A stretch of 21,782 nt of DNA from CAIMMJ01 sp037131955. Lineage in GTDB: Bacteria > Bacteroidota > Bacteroidia > UBA4408. The position numbers and the translations under genes are program-made. This document shows positions 15,537 through 21,782 of this stretch, in pieces. Every line of letters starts with the position of its first letter. Within the stretch, counting starts at the first letter, position 1. The notes below the pieces were generated by a model. It saw nothing but the letters and a program-made list of their open reading frames with translations. It did not search any database and was not told where the DNA came from. The stretch covers positions 1 to 21,782 of the forward strand of contig JBAXQC010000049.1 of assembly GCA_037131955.1 (NCBI GenBank), written 5' to 3'.

Positions 15537-16225
15537 CTAACAAGTTTATATGAAAAACCAAATAGTGCAAAATAAGGCCTGCCAATGGCCAATTCAAAAC
15601 TTGCTCCCCACACATCATTAAAAAAATACCTATCGCCAATAAATAATTGAGAGCCAGGGCGGTTTCGTCGTGCAATAAAAACTTCGGTATCACCAGCAAC
15701 AGGTGTTGGGCGGGGATTGTTTGGATTATTTGGATTGTTTTGTGTGTTTTGTGTGTTTTGAAAAACAGTTCTGTTGGAATACAAATAATTTATACGAATA
15801 CCACCATAAAAACTATTGTTCTTTTTGTTTACCAATTTATAAGCAAAGCGTAAACCGGCAGTTATAAACGTTATGTTCTGTTGGCGGTCTTTTATTAAAT
15901 TTGGATTGTTTACCTGTGGGCTGTATTTATACAATTCATGTGAGAATGCTACCCCAAAAATAGTCCTTTTGCTCACTTGCTCCACAAAAATGTTTAGAGG
16001 TGGTGTGCCTACAACCAAATTGCTTGCATAAGTGTTAGAAATAAAACTGTTGGATAAAGCATACTTAAGAAATCCAGTAGATGTGCCTAAAGTAATTTGA
16101 AAATTTGTTGGCCCTGAAACTGACTGAGAATAAAGCTTGCAAGAAAAGAGAATAAATAAAAAAAGGGTACAAATTGTACCCTTAAGTTTTTTTTTATCCT
16201 TTCTATTTTTGATCAAGGTCTTCAA
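15533..16225 (-). CDS. Outer-membrane beta-barrel-type protein with Asn-rich repeat loop
   Basis: This is a protein of about 230 residues with a basic N-terminus (KNRKDKKKLKG), a hydrophobic core TLFLFILFSC and likely cleavage near KLYSQ (residues 30-34). Barrel-like strands follow, for example ITFITAGLRFAYKL, SFYGGIRINYLYS, and WGASFELAIGRPYFALFGFSYKLV at the C-terminus. An Asn/Pro/Gln-rich stretch (about 155-170) is probably an exposed loop. The only available in-frame starts are TTG codons at 16225 or 16216, inside the 3' end of the DUF3276 gene, because no start lies between the terminator-like hairpin and the signal peptide. The hairpin therefore falls within codons 15-21. No specific function is recognised. 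Confidence 0.68.
   Translation of the reverse strand: MKTLIKNRKDKKKLKGTICTLFLFILFSCKLYSQSVSGPTNFQITLGTSTGFLKYALSNSFISNTYASNLVVGTPPLNIFVEQVSKRTIFGVAFSHELYKYSPQVNNPNLIKDRQQNITFITAGLRFAYKLVNKKNNSFYGGIRINYLYSNRTVFQNTQNTQNNPNNPNNPRPTPVAGDTEVFIARRNRPGSQLFIGDRYFFNDVWGASFELAIGRPYFALFGFSYKLVR
15715..15760. repeat. Short in-frame 9-nt tandem repeats in an outer-membrane protein loop
   Basis: On the coding (minus) strand, CAAAACACA is repeated twice, followed by two near-copies of AATAATCCA/AACAATCCC-type 9-mers. They encode QNTQNT and then NNPNNPNNP. All units are multiples of three, so copy-number change would alter loop length without a frameshift. Confidence 0.75.
16158..16183 (-). terminator. Terminator-like hairpin after the DUF3276 gene, inside the next gene's signal-peptide codons
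   Basis: Arms AAGGGTACAA (16163-16172) and TTGTACCCTT (16174-16183) are perfect inverted repeats around a single central base. On the minus strand the stem is followed by T residues down to 16158. It starts 20 nt past the DUF3276 stop, the expected place for its terminator. On the plus strand nine T residues follow nearby (16187-16195), so it could act in both directions. It also encodes residues 15-21 of the downstream outer-membrane protein. Confidence 0.72.
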
Positions 16226-16559
16226 AATTTACATCTGTGAACTCTGAATTATTGTTATTGTTGGGAGGATAATTGTTTTGTCTTTTAATTTCTTCGGGGT
16301 CAAAAGGCTGTTCTTGCTGTATAAAATCCATGGTTTCGTTTAGCGTTTCCAAGTATTTTTGAAAATCTTCTTTGTAAAGAAAGATTTTGTGCTTATCGTA
16401 GATAAATTTACCATCTTCCATAAACCTTTTTTTACTTTCTGTAATTGTAATGTAATAATCTCCCGCTTTAGTAGATTTTACATCAAAAAAATAGGTTCTC
16501 TTTCCTGCCTTTACTGCTCTTCCAAAAATTTCTGCTTTGTCTTTTTGATACCCTTCCAT
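16203..16559 (-). CDS. DUF3276 / PUR-alpha-like nucleic-acid-binding protein
   Basis: This 118-residue protein belongs, by recognition, to the DUF3276 family, the bacterial relatives of the eukaryotic single-stranded nucleic-acid-binding PUR proteins (the Borrelia regulator BpuR is a member). The PUR-type fold is suggested by IFGRAVKAGKRTYFFDVKST (11-30), DYYITITESKKRF (34-46) and HKIFLYKEDFQKYLETLNET (57-76), a strand-strand-strand-helix layout. The C-terminal third is an acidic and Asn-rich tail (NNYPPNNNNNSEFTDVNFEDLDQ). It is near-universal in Bacteroidota and likely binds ssDNA or RNA. It has its own candidate promoter 35 nt upstream and a hairpin terminator 20 nt downstream. Its targets are unknown. 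Confidence 0.88.
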   Translation of the reverse strand: MEGYQKDKAEIFGRAVKAGKRTYFFDVKSTKAGDYYITITESKKRFMEDGKFIYDKHKIFLYKEDFQKYLETLNETMDFIQQEQPFDPEEIKRQNNYPPNNNNNSEFTDVNFEDLDQK

Positions 16560-16594
16560 AAATGGTTTTTAATATTTTTGCGTTATAGTATGTG

Positions 16595-16602
16595 CAAATC
16601 TA
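16595..16602 (-). promoter_or_regulatory. Candidate promoter core for the DUF3276 gene
   Basis: TAGATTTG on the minus strand matches TAnnTTTG exactly and ends 35 nt before the ATG at 16559. No convincing -33 element is seen. The spacer 16560-16684 otherwise shows no gene. Confidence 0.42.
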
Positions 16603-16684
16603 TGAAACAAAAAGATACGATTTTACTATTTTATGAAAATTTTTTCTTGGATTAATTCTTACTAACGTTTTTAGCCTAACTATA

Positions 16685-18469
16685 TTACACATTTTCATCC
16701 ATTTGAATCCGTGTTAAATCGTAAAAATATCCCTTCTTTTCTTGCAATTCTAATGGAGTTCCATGTTCTAATATAAGCCCATTTTCCAAAACAATTATTT
16801 TATCAACATTTTTCATAGACGATATTCTGTGCCCCACAATTATTGAGGTTCTATCTTTTTGAAAATCTCCTAAATTTTTAAGTATCTCGTCTTCGGTATG
16901 TGTATCTACCGCCGAAAGACTATCGTCCATTATAAAAATCTCAGGATTGGATAAATAAGCCCGTGCTATGGATATTCTTTGTTTTTGTCCGCCCGAAAGT
17001 GTTACACCACGTTCACCTATAATTGTTTCGTAAGCCATCGGCAGTTCCATAATATTTTGACTTATGCTGGCAAATGTTGCGGCCTTTTCAATTTCCTGCA
17101 TAGGAGCACTGTAGCCCTTGGCACTAAATCCAATATTATTTTTTATGGAATCAGAAAACAAAAAAACATCTTGAGGAACTATTCCCATGTTCTTTCTCAG
17201 TGATTCAATATCCATATTTTTAATATTTATATTATCAATTAAGATTTCACCTTCTGTGGGGTCATAAAATCTATTGAGCAACGCTATAATTGAAGACTTT
17301 CCTGAGCCTGTTTTGCCCAAAATTCCAACAGATTCTCCTTTATTTATTTTAAAACTTATATTTTTTAATGCATAAATATTTGAATACGGAAAGTACAAGC
17401 TAACATTTTTAAACTCTATGCTAGTATTAAACTTAAATGCCTGAGTATTTTCTGTATTGTTCTCATTTTCTTGGTTCATCAAAAAAAGTATTCTGTCTTG
17501 CGAAGCCGAAGCTTTTTGAATTAATGAAGAAACCCAACCCAATGATGTTACAGGCCATGTGAGCATGTTTACATAAATTACAAACTCTGCAATATTTCCT
17601 GTAGAAATTTTTCCGTCAATGGCCTGAACTCCTCCAACGTATATGGTGAAAATGGTACTTAGGCCAATTAAAAAAGTAATAGAAGGCTGAAACAAGGAAT
17701 CCGTTTTTACCTGCTTTAATGCCAATTGGCGATAATCGTTTGCCAAGCCTTGCATTTTTTTAAAGGTGTTTTCCTCTTTTGCATAAGCCTGAATAATTCT
17801 AATTCCAGAAAATGTTTCTTGAGAAAAAGTAGATAGCTCGGCAATTTTTTTTTGAATGGCAGCACTTTGTCTATTTATTACTGAACTAATTTTATACACC
17901 ACATAAGATAAAATTGGCAGCGGCGTCAATACATAAAGCGTTAGTTTAACATCTACCTTTAGCATGGCATAAACCACCACAATAAACATTACCAATAAAT
18001 TTACAGCATACATTATTGCCGGGCCAATATACATCCGCACCTGCGAAACATCTTCACTCATTCTTGCCATTAAATCGCCGGTGTTGTTTTGTTTGTAAAA
18101 CTTAACAGGTAAATTCAACAGTTTATCAAAAATTTCTTTTTTCATGTCGTATTCAATCAGCCTACTCATTACAATAATGGTTTGCCTCATAAAAAACATA
18201 AACACACCTCTAAGCAATGTAAAAGCCACAATTAGTGCCAAAAACCCCAAGAATTTTAAAGAGAAATTGTTGAACCAATTTTCTTCGCTGGCAGTGCCTT
18301 TTATGCTTTTGTAGCTAGAAATATTTTGGGCCACAAAATCTATTGTAGTGCTTGTAACCTTTGCAGGAACTACAGAAAATAAGTTAGAAATAACAATAAA
18401 TACCACTCCAAGCAGCAAACGAAACTTGTATTTCCACAAGTATTTATTAAGACTAAGAATAGATTTCAA
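16685..18469 (-). CDS. ABC exporter half-transporter (MsbA/MdlB-like, TMD-NBD fusion)
   Basis: This 594-residue type IV ABC exporter has an N-terminal membrane domain (about 1-320, six hydrophobic segments; coupling regions FYKQNNTGDLMARMSEDV at 124-141 and FSQETFSGIRIIQAYAKE at 215-232) fused to an ATPase domain. ATPase motifs are Walker A GKTGSGKS (385-392), Q-loop GIVPQDVFLFSD (429-440), signature LSGGQKQRISIARA (491-504), Walker B IFIMDDSLSAVD (511-522) and H-loop His547. The residue after Walker B is Asp516 rather than Glu. It probably dimerises to export a lipid or hydrophobic substrate, which cannot be read from sequence. The start is TTG at 18469, giving the family-typical beginning LNKYLWKYKFRLLLG. 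It stands alone, 125 bp upstream of the DUF3276 gene. Confidence 0.92.
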   Translation of the reverse strand: MKSILSLNKYLWKYKFRLLLGVVFIVISNLFSVVPAKVTSTTIDFVAQNISSYKSIKGTASEENWFNNFSLKFLGFLALIVAFTLLRGVFMFFMRQTIIVMSRLIEYDMKKEIFDKLLNLPVKFYKQNNTGDLMARMSEDVSQVRMYIGPAIMYAVNLLVMFIVVVYAMLKVDVKLTLYVLTPLPILSYVVYKISSVINRQSAAIQKKIAELSTFSQETFSGIRIIQAYAKEENTFKKMQGLANDYRQLALKQVKTDSLFQPSITFLIGLSTIFTIYVGGVQAIDGKISTGNIAEFVIYVNMLTWPVTSLGWVSSLIQKASASQDRILFLMNQENENNTENTQAFKFNTSIEFKNVSLYFPYSNIYALKNISFKINKGESVGILGKTGSGKSSIIALLNRFYDPTEGEILIDNINIKNMDIESLRKNMGIVPQDVFLFSDSIKNNIGFSAKGYSAPMQEIEKAATFASISQNIMELPMAYETIIGERGVTLSGGQKQRISIARAYLSNPEIFIMDDSLSAVDTHTEDEILKNLGDFQKDRTSIIVGHRISSMKNVDKIIVLENGLILEHGTPLELQEKKGYFYDLTRIQMDENV

Positions 18470-18630
18470 GGTTTCGAAAGTACAGAATAAAAAAATAGGA
18501 CGCTATAATTTCGACTTAATAACCAATAGCACTTTGACCTGTAATGAAGTATTTTAAAAAAAACGAATATTGATTTTTGGAAGGAAAAGGATAGTGTAAA
18601 ATGCATAAAAGTTTTTACACAAAATTTTAG

Positions 18631-18638
18631 TAGTTTTG
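18631..18638 (+). promoter_or_regulatory. Candidate promoter core for the kinase-like gene
   Basis: TAGTTTTG matches TAnnTTTG exactly and ends 11 nt before the ATG at 18650. It supports 18650 as the original start of the downstream frameshifted gene. The rest of the 180-bp divergent spacer (18470-18649) shows no gene. Confidence 0.42.
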
Positions 18639-18649
18639 TTTCAGAAAAA

Positions 18650-18756
18650 ATGAATCATGAACTACAAAATGTCATTTCAGGAAAGGTCGATTTAGGAATG
18701 GAGAATTTATCCAAGCAGTTGCCAATTACCTTAGAAAAAGCAAAGGAGCAAGCAGC
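18650..18756 (+). pseudogene. N-terminal part of the kinase-like gene, separated by an apparent -1 frameshift
   Basis: The ATG at 18650 starts MNHELQNVISGK. That frame then continues with unrelated-looking sequence and stops at 18803-18805, giving a 51-residue ORF. In the +1-offset frame used by the downstream gene, the same DNA reads RFRNGEFIQAVANYLRKSKG and then runs without a stop into the gene at 18757. Adding one base in the GGAAAGG run (about 18681-18686) would join MNHELQNVISGK to this segment as a continuous 205-residue protein. From memory, relatives start 'MN.ELQ..ISGK...R.G..IQ.I..YLR.S', matching the joined form. Either a real 1-nt deletion or a sequencing/assembly error explains it. 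Confidence 0.72.
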
Positions 18757-19266
18757 TTGGTTAAAAATGCAAAGTACTTCAAAGAAAAAGAAGCAGGGCT
18801 CATAAAAGAGTTTGCTCAAAAAAATAAGTGTTGGGTACTAGATATAGATATTTCTAACTATGTATCAGAAGGAGCAGAGCAAAAAGTTTATTTAAAAGAC
18901 AATAAAACAGTTCTAAAATTAAACGACACTATTTATTACGAAACTTGGGAAGATTATTTTGTCAATCTTTTGTTGCACAACTATTTTTTTGAAGATACTT
19001 CTTATCGTCTAAAAGGTTTTTATTGTTTTGAAGAAACTTTGTATGCCTTAGTTGAACAACCTTTTGTTGTTGCAAACGAAAAAACCGATTTAGAACAAGT
19101 AAAACTTTTCTTAAGTTCAAATGGCTTTATTAACCACCGAAACAACGATTATTTTAATGCTGATCTTGGGATAATTTTAGAAGATTTACACGATGAAAAT
19201 GTATTAACGCAAAACGGAGTTTTACATTTTATTGATACTGTATTTTATATCTCATCGTCTTTTTAA
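18757..19266 (+). CDS. Compact kinase-like protein (polyvalent-protein kinase family), body of a frameshifted gene
   Basis: The intact frame gives 169 residues from a TTG at 18757, but the true N-terminus probably lies upstream, beyond the frameshift. Kinase-fold hallmarks are a glycine-loop-like SEGAEQKVYL (37-46), Lys54 in TVLKLN, a hinge-like LYALVEQPF (95-103), a catalytic-loop-like LEDLHDENVL (141-150) and the metal-binding-like FID (158-160). As I remember it, this matches the short Ser/Thr/Tyr-type kinases first described as domains of phage and conjugative-element polyvalent proteins, which also occur alone in Bacteroidota. Its substrate is unknown. There are no adjacent phage genes. 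If the frameshift is real, the product may lack its first 50 or so residues, although the kinase motifs remain. Confidence 0.68.
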   Translation: MVKNAKYFKEKEAGLIKEFAQKNKCWVLDIDISNYVSEGAEQKVYLKDNKTVLKLNDTIYYETWEDYFVNLLLHNYFFEDTSYRLKGFYCFEETLYALVEQPFVVANEKTDLEQVKLFLSSNGFINHRNNDYFNADLGIILEDLHDENVLTQNGVLHFIDTVFYISSSF

Positions 19267-19320
19267 GATTAACTTAATGGTATAAATTAAGCCTTTATGC
19301 TTTTCAATAAAAAATAATCC

Positions 19321-19328
19321 TAAATTTG
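19321..19328 (+). promoter_or_regulatory. Candidate promoter core for the LRR surface protein
   Basis: TAAATTTG is an exact TAnnTTTG match ending 17 nt before the ATG at 19346, about the same spacing as at the 2-epimerase gene. A T-rich TTTTC at 19301-19305 may be a weak -33 element. Confidence 0.45.
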
Positions 19329-19345
19329 ATTTAAATTCCAGCCTC

Positions 19346-21782
19346 ATGAAAAAACTAATACTACTCTTTTTAGTGCTTGTTTTAAAATTTTCACCCGCAA
19401 AAGCACAGTGGGTAACGATTCCTGATACTGCTTTTGTTAACAAACTCACGCAACTTTATCCTAGTTGTATGAATGGGAACTTGATGGATACTACGTGTGC
19501 GGGGATAGTTAGTGAGGATAGTCTTATAGTATCAAGTAGTAATATTTCAAACCTTTTTGGTGTACAGTTTTTTGATAATCTATCAATACTAAATTGCTAT
19601 AATAATATATTGTATAGCCTACCTGCATTGCCAAGTACGCTTTCTTATTTGGATTGCAGTATTACTCAACTGAACAGCTTACCTGCATTGCCTAGTTCGC
19701 TTGATAGTTTATATTGTAGAGAAAATCACTTGAGCAGCTTATCTATCTTACCAAGTTCTCTAAAATACTTAGATTGTTACGGCAATGATTTGAGCAGCTT
19801 ACCTGTTTTGCCCAGTTCTCTTACTTATCTTAACTGCCAATATAATCAATTGACAAGTTTGCCTTCATTTCCAAGTACGCTTACATTTTTAAATTGCGCT
19901 TATAATCAATTGAGCAGCTTACCCACCTTGCCTAATTCTCTTGAAAAATTATGGTGCAGTTATAATCAATTGAGCAGCATGCCAGCTTTGCCTAGTTCTC
20001 TTACAAATATAATTTGCAATAGTAATCAATTGAGCAGCTTACCTACCTTGCCCAGTTATCTTACTTATTTTAACTGCAAATATAATCAATTGACAAGTTT
20101 GCCTTCATTTCCAAGTACGCTTACATATTTAGATTGCAGTTATAATCAATTGAGTAGCTTGCCTGCATTGCCAAATTCTCTTGAAGAATTATATTGCCAT
20201 TATAATCAGATGATTAGCATGCCATCTTTGCCTAGTTCTCTTTTAAATTTACAATGCAATAATAATCAATTGAGCAGCTTACCAGAATTTCCCATTACTC
20301 TTACAGCTTTATTTTGCTATAATAATCAATTGAGCAGTTTACCCTCATTTCCTAGTGTAATGAGTTTTTTTAGAATTGAAAACAACAATATTTTATGCTT
20401 AAATAATTTACCGCAAATTAGTAATGGTAACAATTCCAATTATGTAAATATTTCTGGTAATCCTCTAACTTGTGTACCAAACCAAACTGCTTACAGCCTT
20501 AACCTTCCTTTTTGCATAGAATTTGATGCAATTAATAACCCCAACAATTGCATCAGTAATGTAAATATTTCCGGAAATGTTTATACTGACCAAAACAACA
20601 ATTGCACATACAATGCTGCAGATTTAGAGAGTGCTAACATTCCTGTAAAACTATTTAATTCTAACGATTCTTTAATTGCTCAAACTTATACAAATGTTGG
20701 TACGTATGGTTTTAAGGTAAATACAGCAGGTGCCTATAAAGTGAAAATAGATTCCGACAATTTACCCATCGAAATGGCTTGTGCTTTGGCAGATTCCCAA
20801 ACTGTAAATTTGGTTGTTCCAACAATTGGTGTCATCAATATCAACTTTCCCGTGGTATGCGACAGTAGCAATTATTACGATGCCAATGTTCAATCAGTTA
20901 GCAGAATCGGTTGGATTTTTCCAGGGCAAACACATACTTTAAAAACCAATGTAAGCGACAACGTAAATTGGTTTAATTTAGATTGCACGAACGACGTTTT
21001 TTCGGGTACTGTAACTATTAATGTATATGGTCCTGTTTCGTATATTTCTCCTGCTGTGGGGGCTTTGATACCTGTTGTTAGTGGCAATACTTTCGTTTAT
21101 ACTGTTCCAGATTTTAATGCATTAAATCCAAACTCCTTCAATCTTTTGTTTCAAACAAATACCACTGCACAAGCAAATGACCAAATATGTGTACACGTAG
21201 AAATTTCTCCCAATCCAATAGATGCTGATACCACAAACAACGTATATGACTTTTGCTACAACGTGGTAAATTCCTACGACCCAAATATGAAGGAAGTTTA
21301 TCCAGTTAACGTTTTACCGGGTTACGACGATTGGTTTACTTATACCATTCACTTCCAAAACACAGGAAATGCACCTGCTTTTAATATTCGCTTGAGAGAT
21401 ACCTTAGATACTCAATTAGATTTAAATACGTTTGAAGTATTGGGTTATTCTCATCCTGCAACTATTGGTGTAAGCGGAAACATATTAACCGTTAGGTTCA
21501 ACAACATTATGTTGCCCGATAGCACCAGTGATTACGAAGGAAGCATGGGTTATTTTCAGTACCGAATAAAACCACTACCAAACTTGCCCAATGGTTCTCA
21601 AATAAGCAATACGGCGTATATTTATTTTGATTTTAATGCTCCGATTATAACCAATACAACAGCTAATAATTTTGAGTTTCCTGTTAAGTTATCTAGTATC
21701 GTATCAAGCGAAAATTCGTTTAGTTTGTATCCTAATCCAAGCACTGGTATTTTTACTTTTAAAGATGCTAAAGCAATTCAGA
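19346..21782 (+). CDS. Secreted cysteine-ladder leucine-rich-repeat protein with T9SS sorting domain (3' end cut)
   Basis: An open frame of 812 codons runs off the window. In order: signal peptide (MKKLILLFLVLVLKFSPAKAQ, 1-21); a capping region with VTIPDTAFVNKLTQLYPSC; 13 LRRs of exactly 20 residues, of the form NQLSSLPxLPSSLxxLxC, with Cys at 84, 104 and so on to 324; a linker; a Cna-B/SdrD-like segment (ISGNVYTDQNNNCTYNAADL, about 408-470); a long beta-rich region; and a DUF11/DUF7619-like domain (about 640-777, from YDPNMKEV, with FTYTIHFQNTGNAPAFN and NTAYIYFDFNAPIITNT). The type A T9SS C-terminal domain (NSFSLYPNPSTGIFTF) begins at about 785. The repeat type resembles YopM/IpaH LRRs, but with Cys at a core position. 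It is probably exported through the outer membrane and surface-attached or released. Ligand unknown. Confidence 0.87.
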   Translation, partial: MKKLILLFLVLVLKFSPAKAQWVTIPDTAFVNKLTQLYPSCMNGNLMDTTCAGIVSEDSLIVSSSNISNLFGVQFFDNLSILNCYNNILYSLPALPSTLSYLDCSITQLNSLPALPSSLDSLYCRENHLSSLSILPSSLKYLDCYGNDLSSLPVLPSSLTYLNCQYNQLTSLPSFPSTLTFLNCAYNQLSSLPTLPNSLEKLWCSYNQLSSMPALPSSLTNIICNSNQLSSLPTLPSYLTYFNCKYNQLTSLPSFPSTLTYLDCSYNQLSSLPALPNSLEELYCHYNQMISMPSLPSSLLNLQCNNNQLSSLPEFPITLTALFCYNNQLSSLPSFPSVMSFFRIENNNILCLNNLPQISNGNNSNYVNISGNPLTCVPNQTAYSLNLPFCIEFDAINNPNNCISNVNISGNVYTDQNNNCTYNAADLESANIPVKLFNSNDSLIAQTYTNVGTYGFKVNTAGAYKVKIDSDNLPIEMACALADSQTVNLVVPTIGVININFPVVCDSSNYYDANVQSVSRIGWIFPGQTHTLKTNVSDNVNWFNLDCTNDVFSGTVTINVYGPVSYISPAVGALIPVVSGNTFVYTVPDFNALNPNSFNLLFQTNTTAQANDQICVHVEISPNPIDADTTNNVYDFCYNVVNSYDPNMKEVYPVNVLPGYDDWFTYTIHFQNTGNAPAFNIRLRDTLDTQLDLNTFEVLGYSHPATIGVSGNILTVRFNNIMLPDSTSDYEGSMGYFQYRIKPLPNLPNGSQISNTAYIYFDFNAPIITNTTANNFEFPVKLSSIVSSENSFSLYPNPSTGIFTFKDAKAIQ
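19595..20340 (+). repeat. 60-bp tandem repeats encoding 20-residue LRRs
   Basis: The DNA is periodic at exactly 60 bp with no indels across 13 units. The most conserved part is TATAATCAATTGAGCAGCTT-like sequence at the unit junction. Each unit encodes one LRR, with its Cys codon at 19595 plus multiples of 60. The first and last units are more diverged than the central ones. Confidence 0.92.
19801..20280 (+). repeat. Higher-order 240-bp duplication (four LRRs, two copies)
   Basis: The segments 19801-20040 and 20041-20280 are tandem copies of a four-repeat block. My hand count is 33 mismatches in 240 positions, about 86% identity, and higher than between neighbouring 60-bp units. The order of repeat subtypes (LPSSL, FPSTL, LPNSLE, SMPxLPSSL) is the same in both copies. 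Confidence 0.85.

Noticed and set aside
19270..19290. Small CTTAAT/ATTAAG hairpin after the kinase-like gene as a terminator
   Set aside because: It has only six AT-rich pairs and no T-run follows.
19595..20340. CRISPR-like array suggested by regular 60-bp repeats
   Set aside because: The repeats are contiguous without unique spacers and form one open frame encoding LRRs.
20890..21087. 65-codon minus-strand frame within the LRR protein gene
   Set aside because: It is antisense to a continuous, domain-bearing frame.

Overview
The window is AT-rich, gene-dense DNA from a member of the Bacteroidota. Supporting signs are promoter cores of the form TAnnTTTG, almost no Shine-Dalgarno sequences, a long-form GAPDH, a DUF3276/PUR-like protein, and a secreted protein ending in a type IX secretion (T9SS) sorting domain. 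I cannot name the genus. No tRNA, rRNA, IS element or CRISPR array was seen, and no gene-free stretch exceeds 300 bases.

Region 1 (1-7523) is a surface-glycan locus. The first codons of a leftward gene, perhaps a methyltransferase, lie at the left edge. A tight rightward operon follows, with junctions from an 8-nt overlap to a 3-nt gap: HisH-like glutaminase (WbuY type), HisF-like protein (AglZ/HisF2, WbuZ type), Wzy/O-antigen-ligase-like protein, Wzx-like flippase, GT4 glycosyltransferase, N-acetyl sugar amidotransferase (WbuX/PseA type) and a second GT4 glycosyltransferase. The WbuX/Y/Z trio points to an acetamidino-modified sugar: WbuY releases ammonia from glutamine, WbuZ probably channels it, and WbuX changes an acetamido group to acetamidino.

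Region 2 (7569-13124) mixes further envelope and glycan genes. A leftward pair encodes a small lipoprotein-like protein and a membrane-anchored protein with a domain like the dimethylformamidase large subunit. A second O-antigen-ligase-like gene diverges from that pair and overlaps its start. Next come a DCC-family thiol oxidoreductase, a UDP-GlcNAc 2-epimerase (WecB type) and an ExoA-like GT2 glycosyltransferase.

Region 3 (13175-18469, all leftward) holds GAPDH with a textbook intrinsic terminator, two tandem paralogous outer-membrane-type proteins, a PUR-like DUF3276 protein and an ABC exporter half-transporter. Two strong hairpins lie here in unexpected positions. One is inside the signal-peptide codons of an outer-membrane protein; the other has its U-tract on the strand that carries no gene.

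Region 4 (18631-21782, rightward) holds a kinase-like gene whose N-terminus is separated by an apparent 1-nt deletion. It is followed by a large secreted leucine-rich-repeat protein that runs off the right edge. That protein has 13 exact 20-residue repeats, each with a cysteine at the same position, followed by later domains and the start of a T9SS sorting domain.
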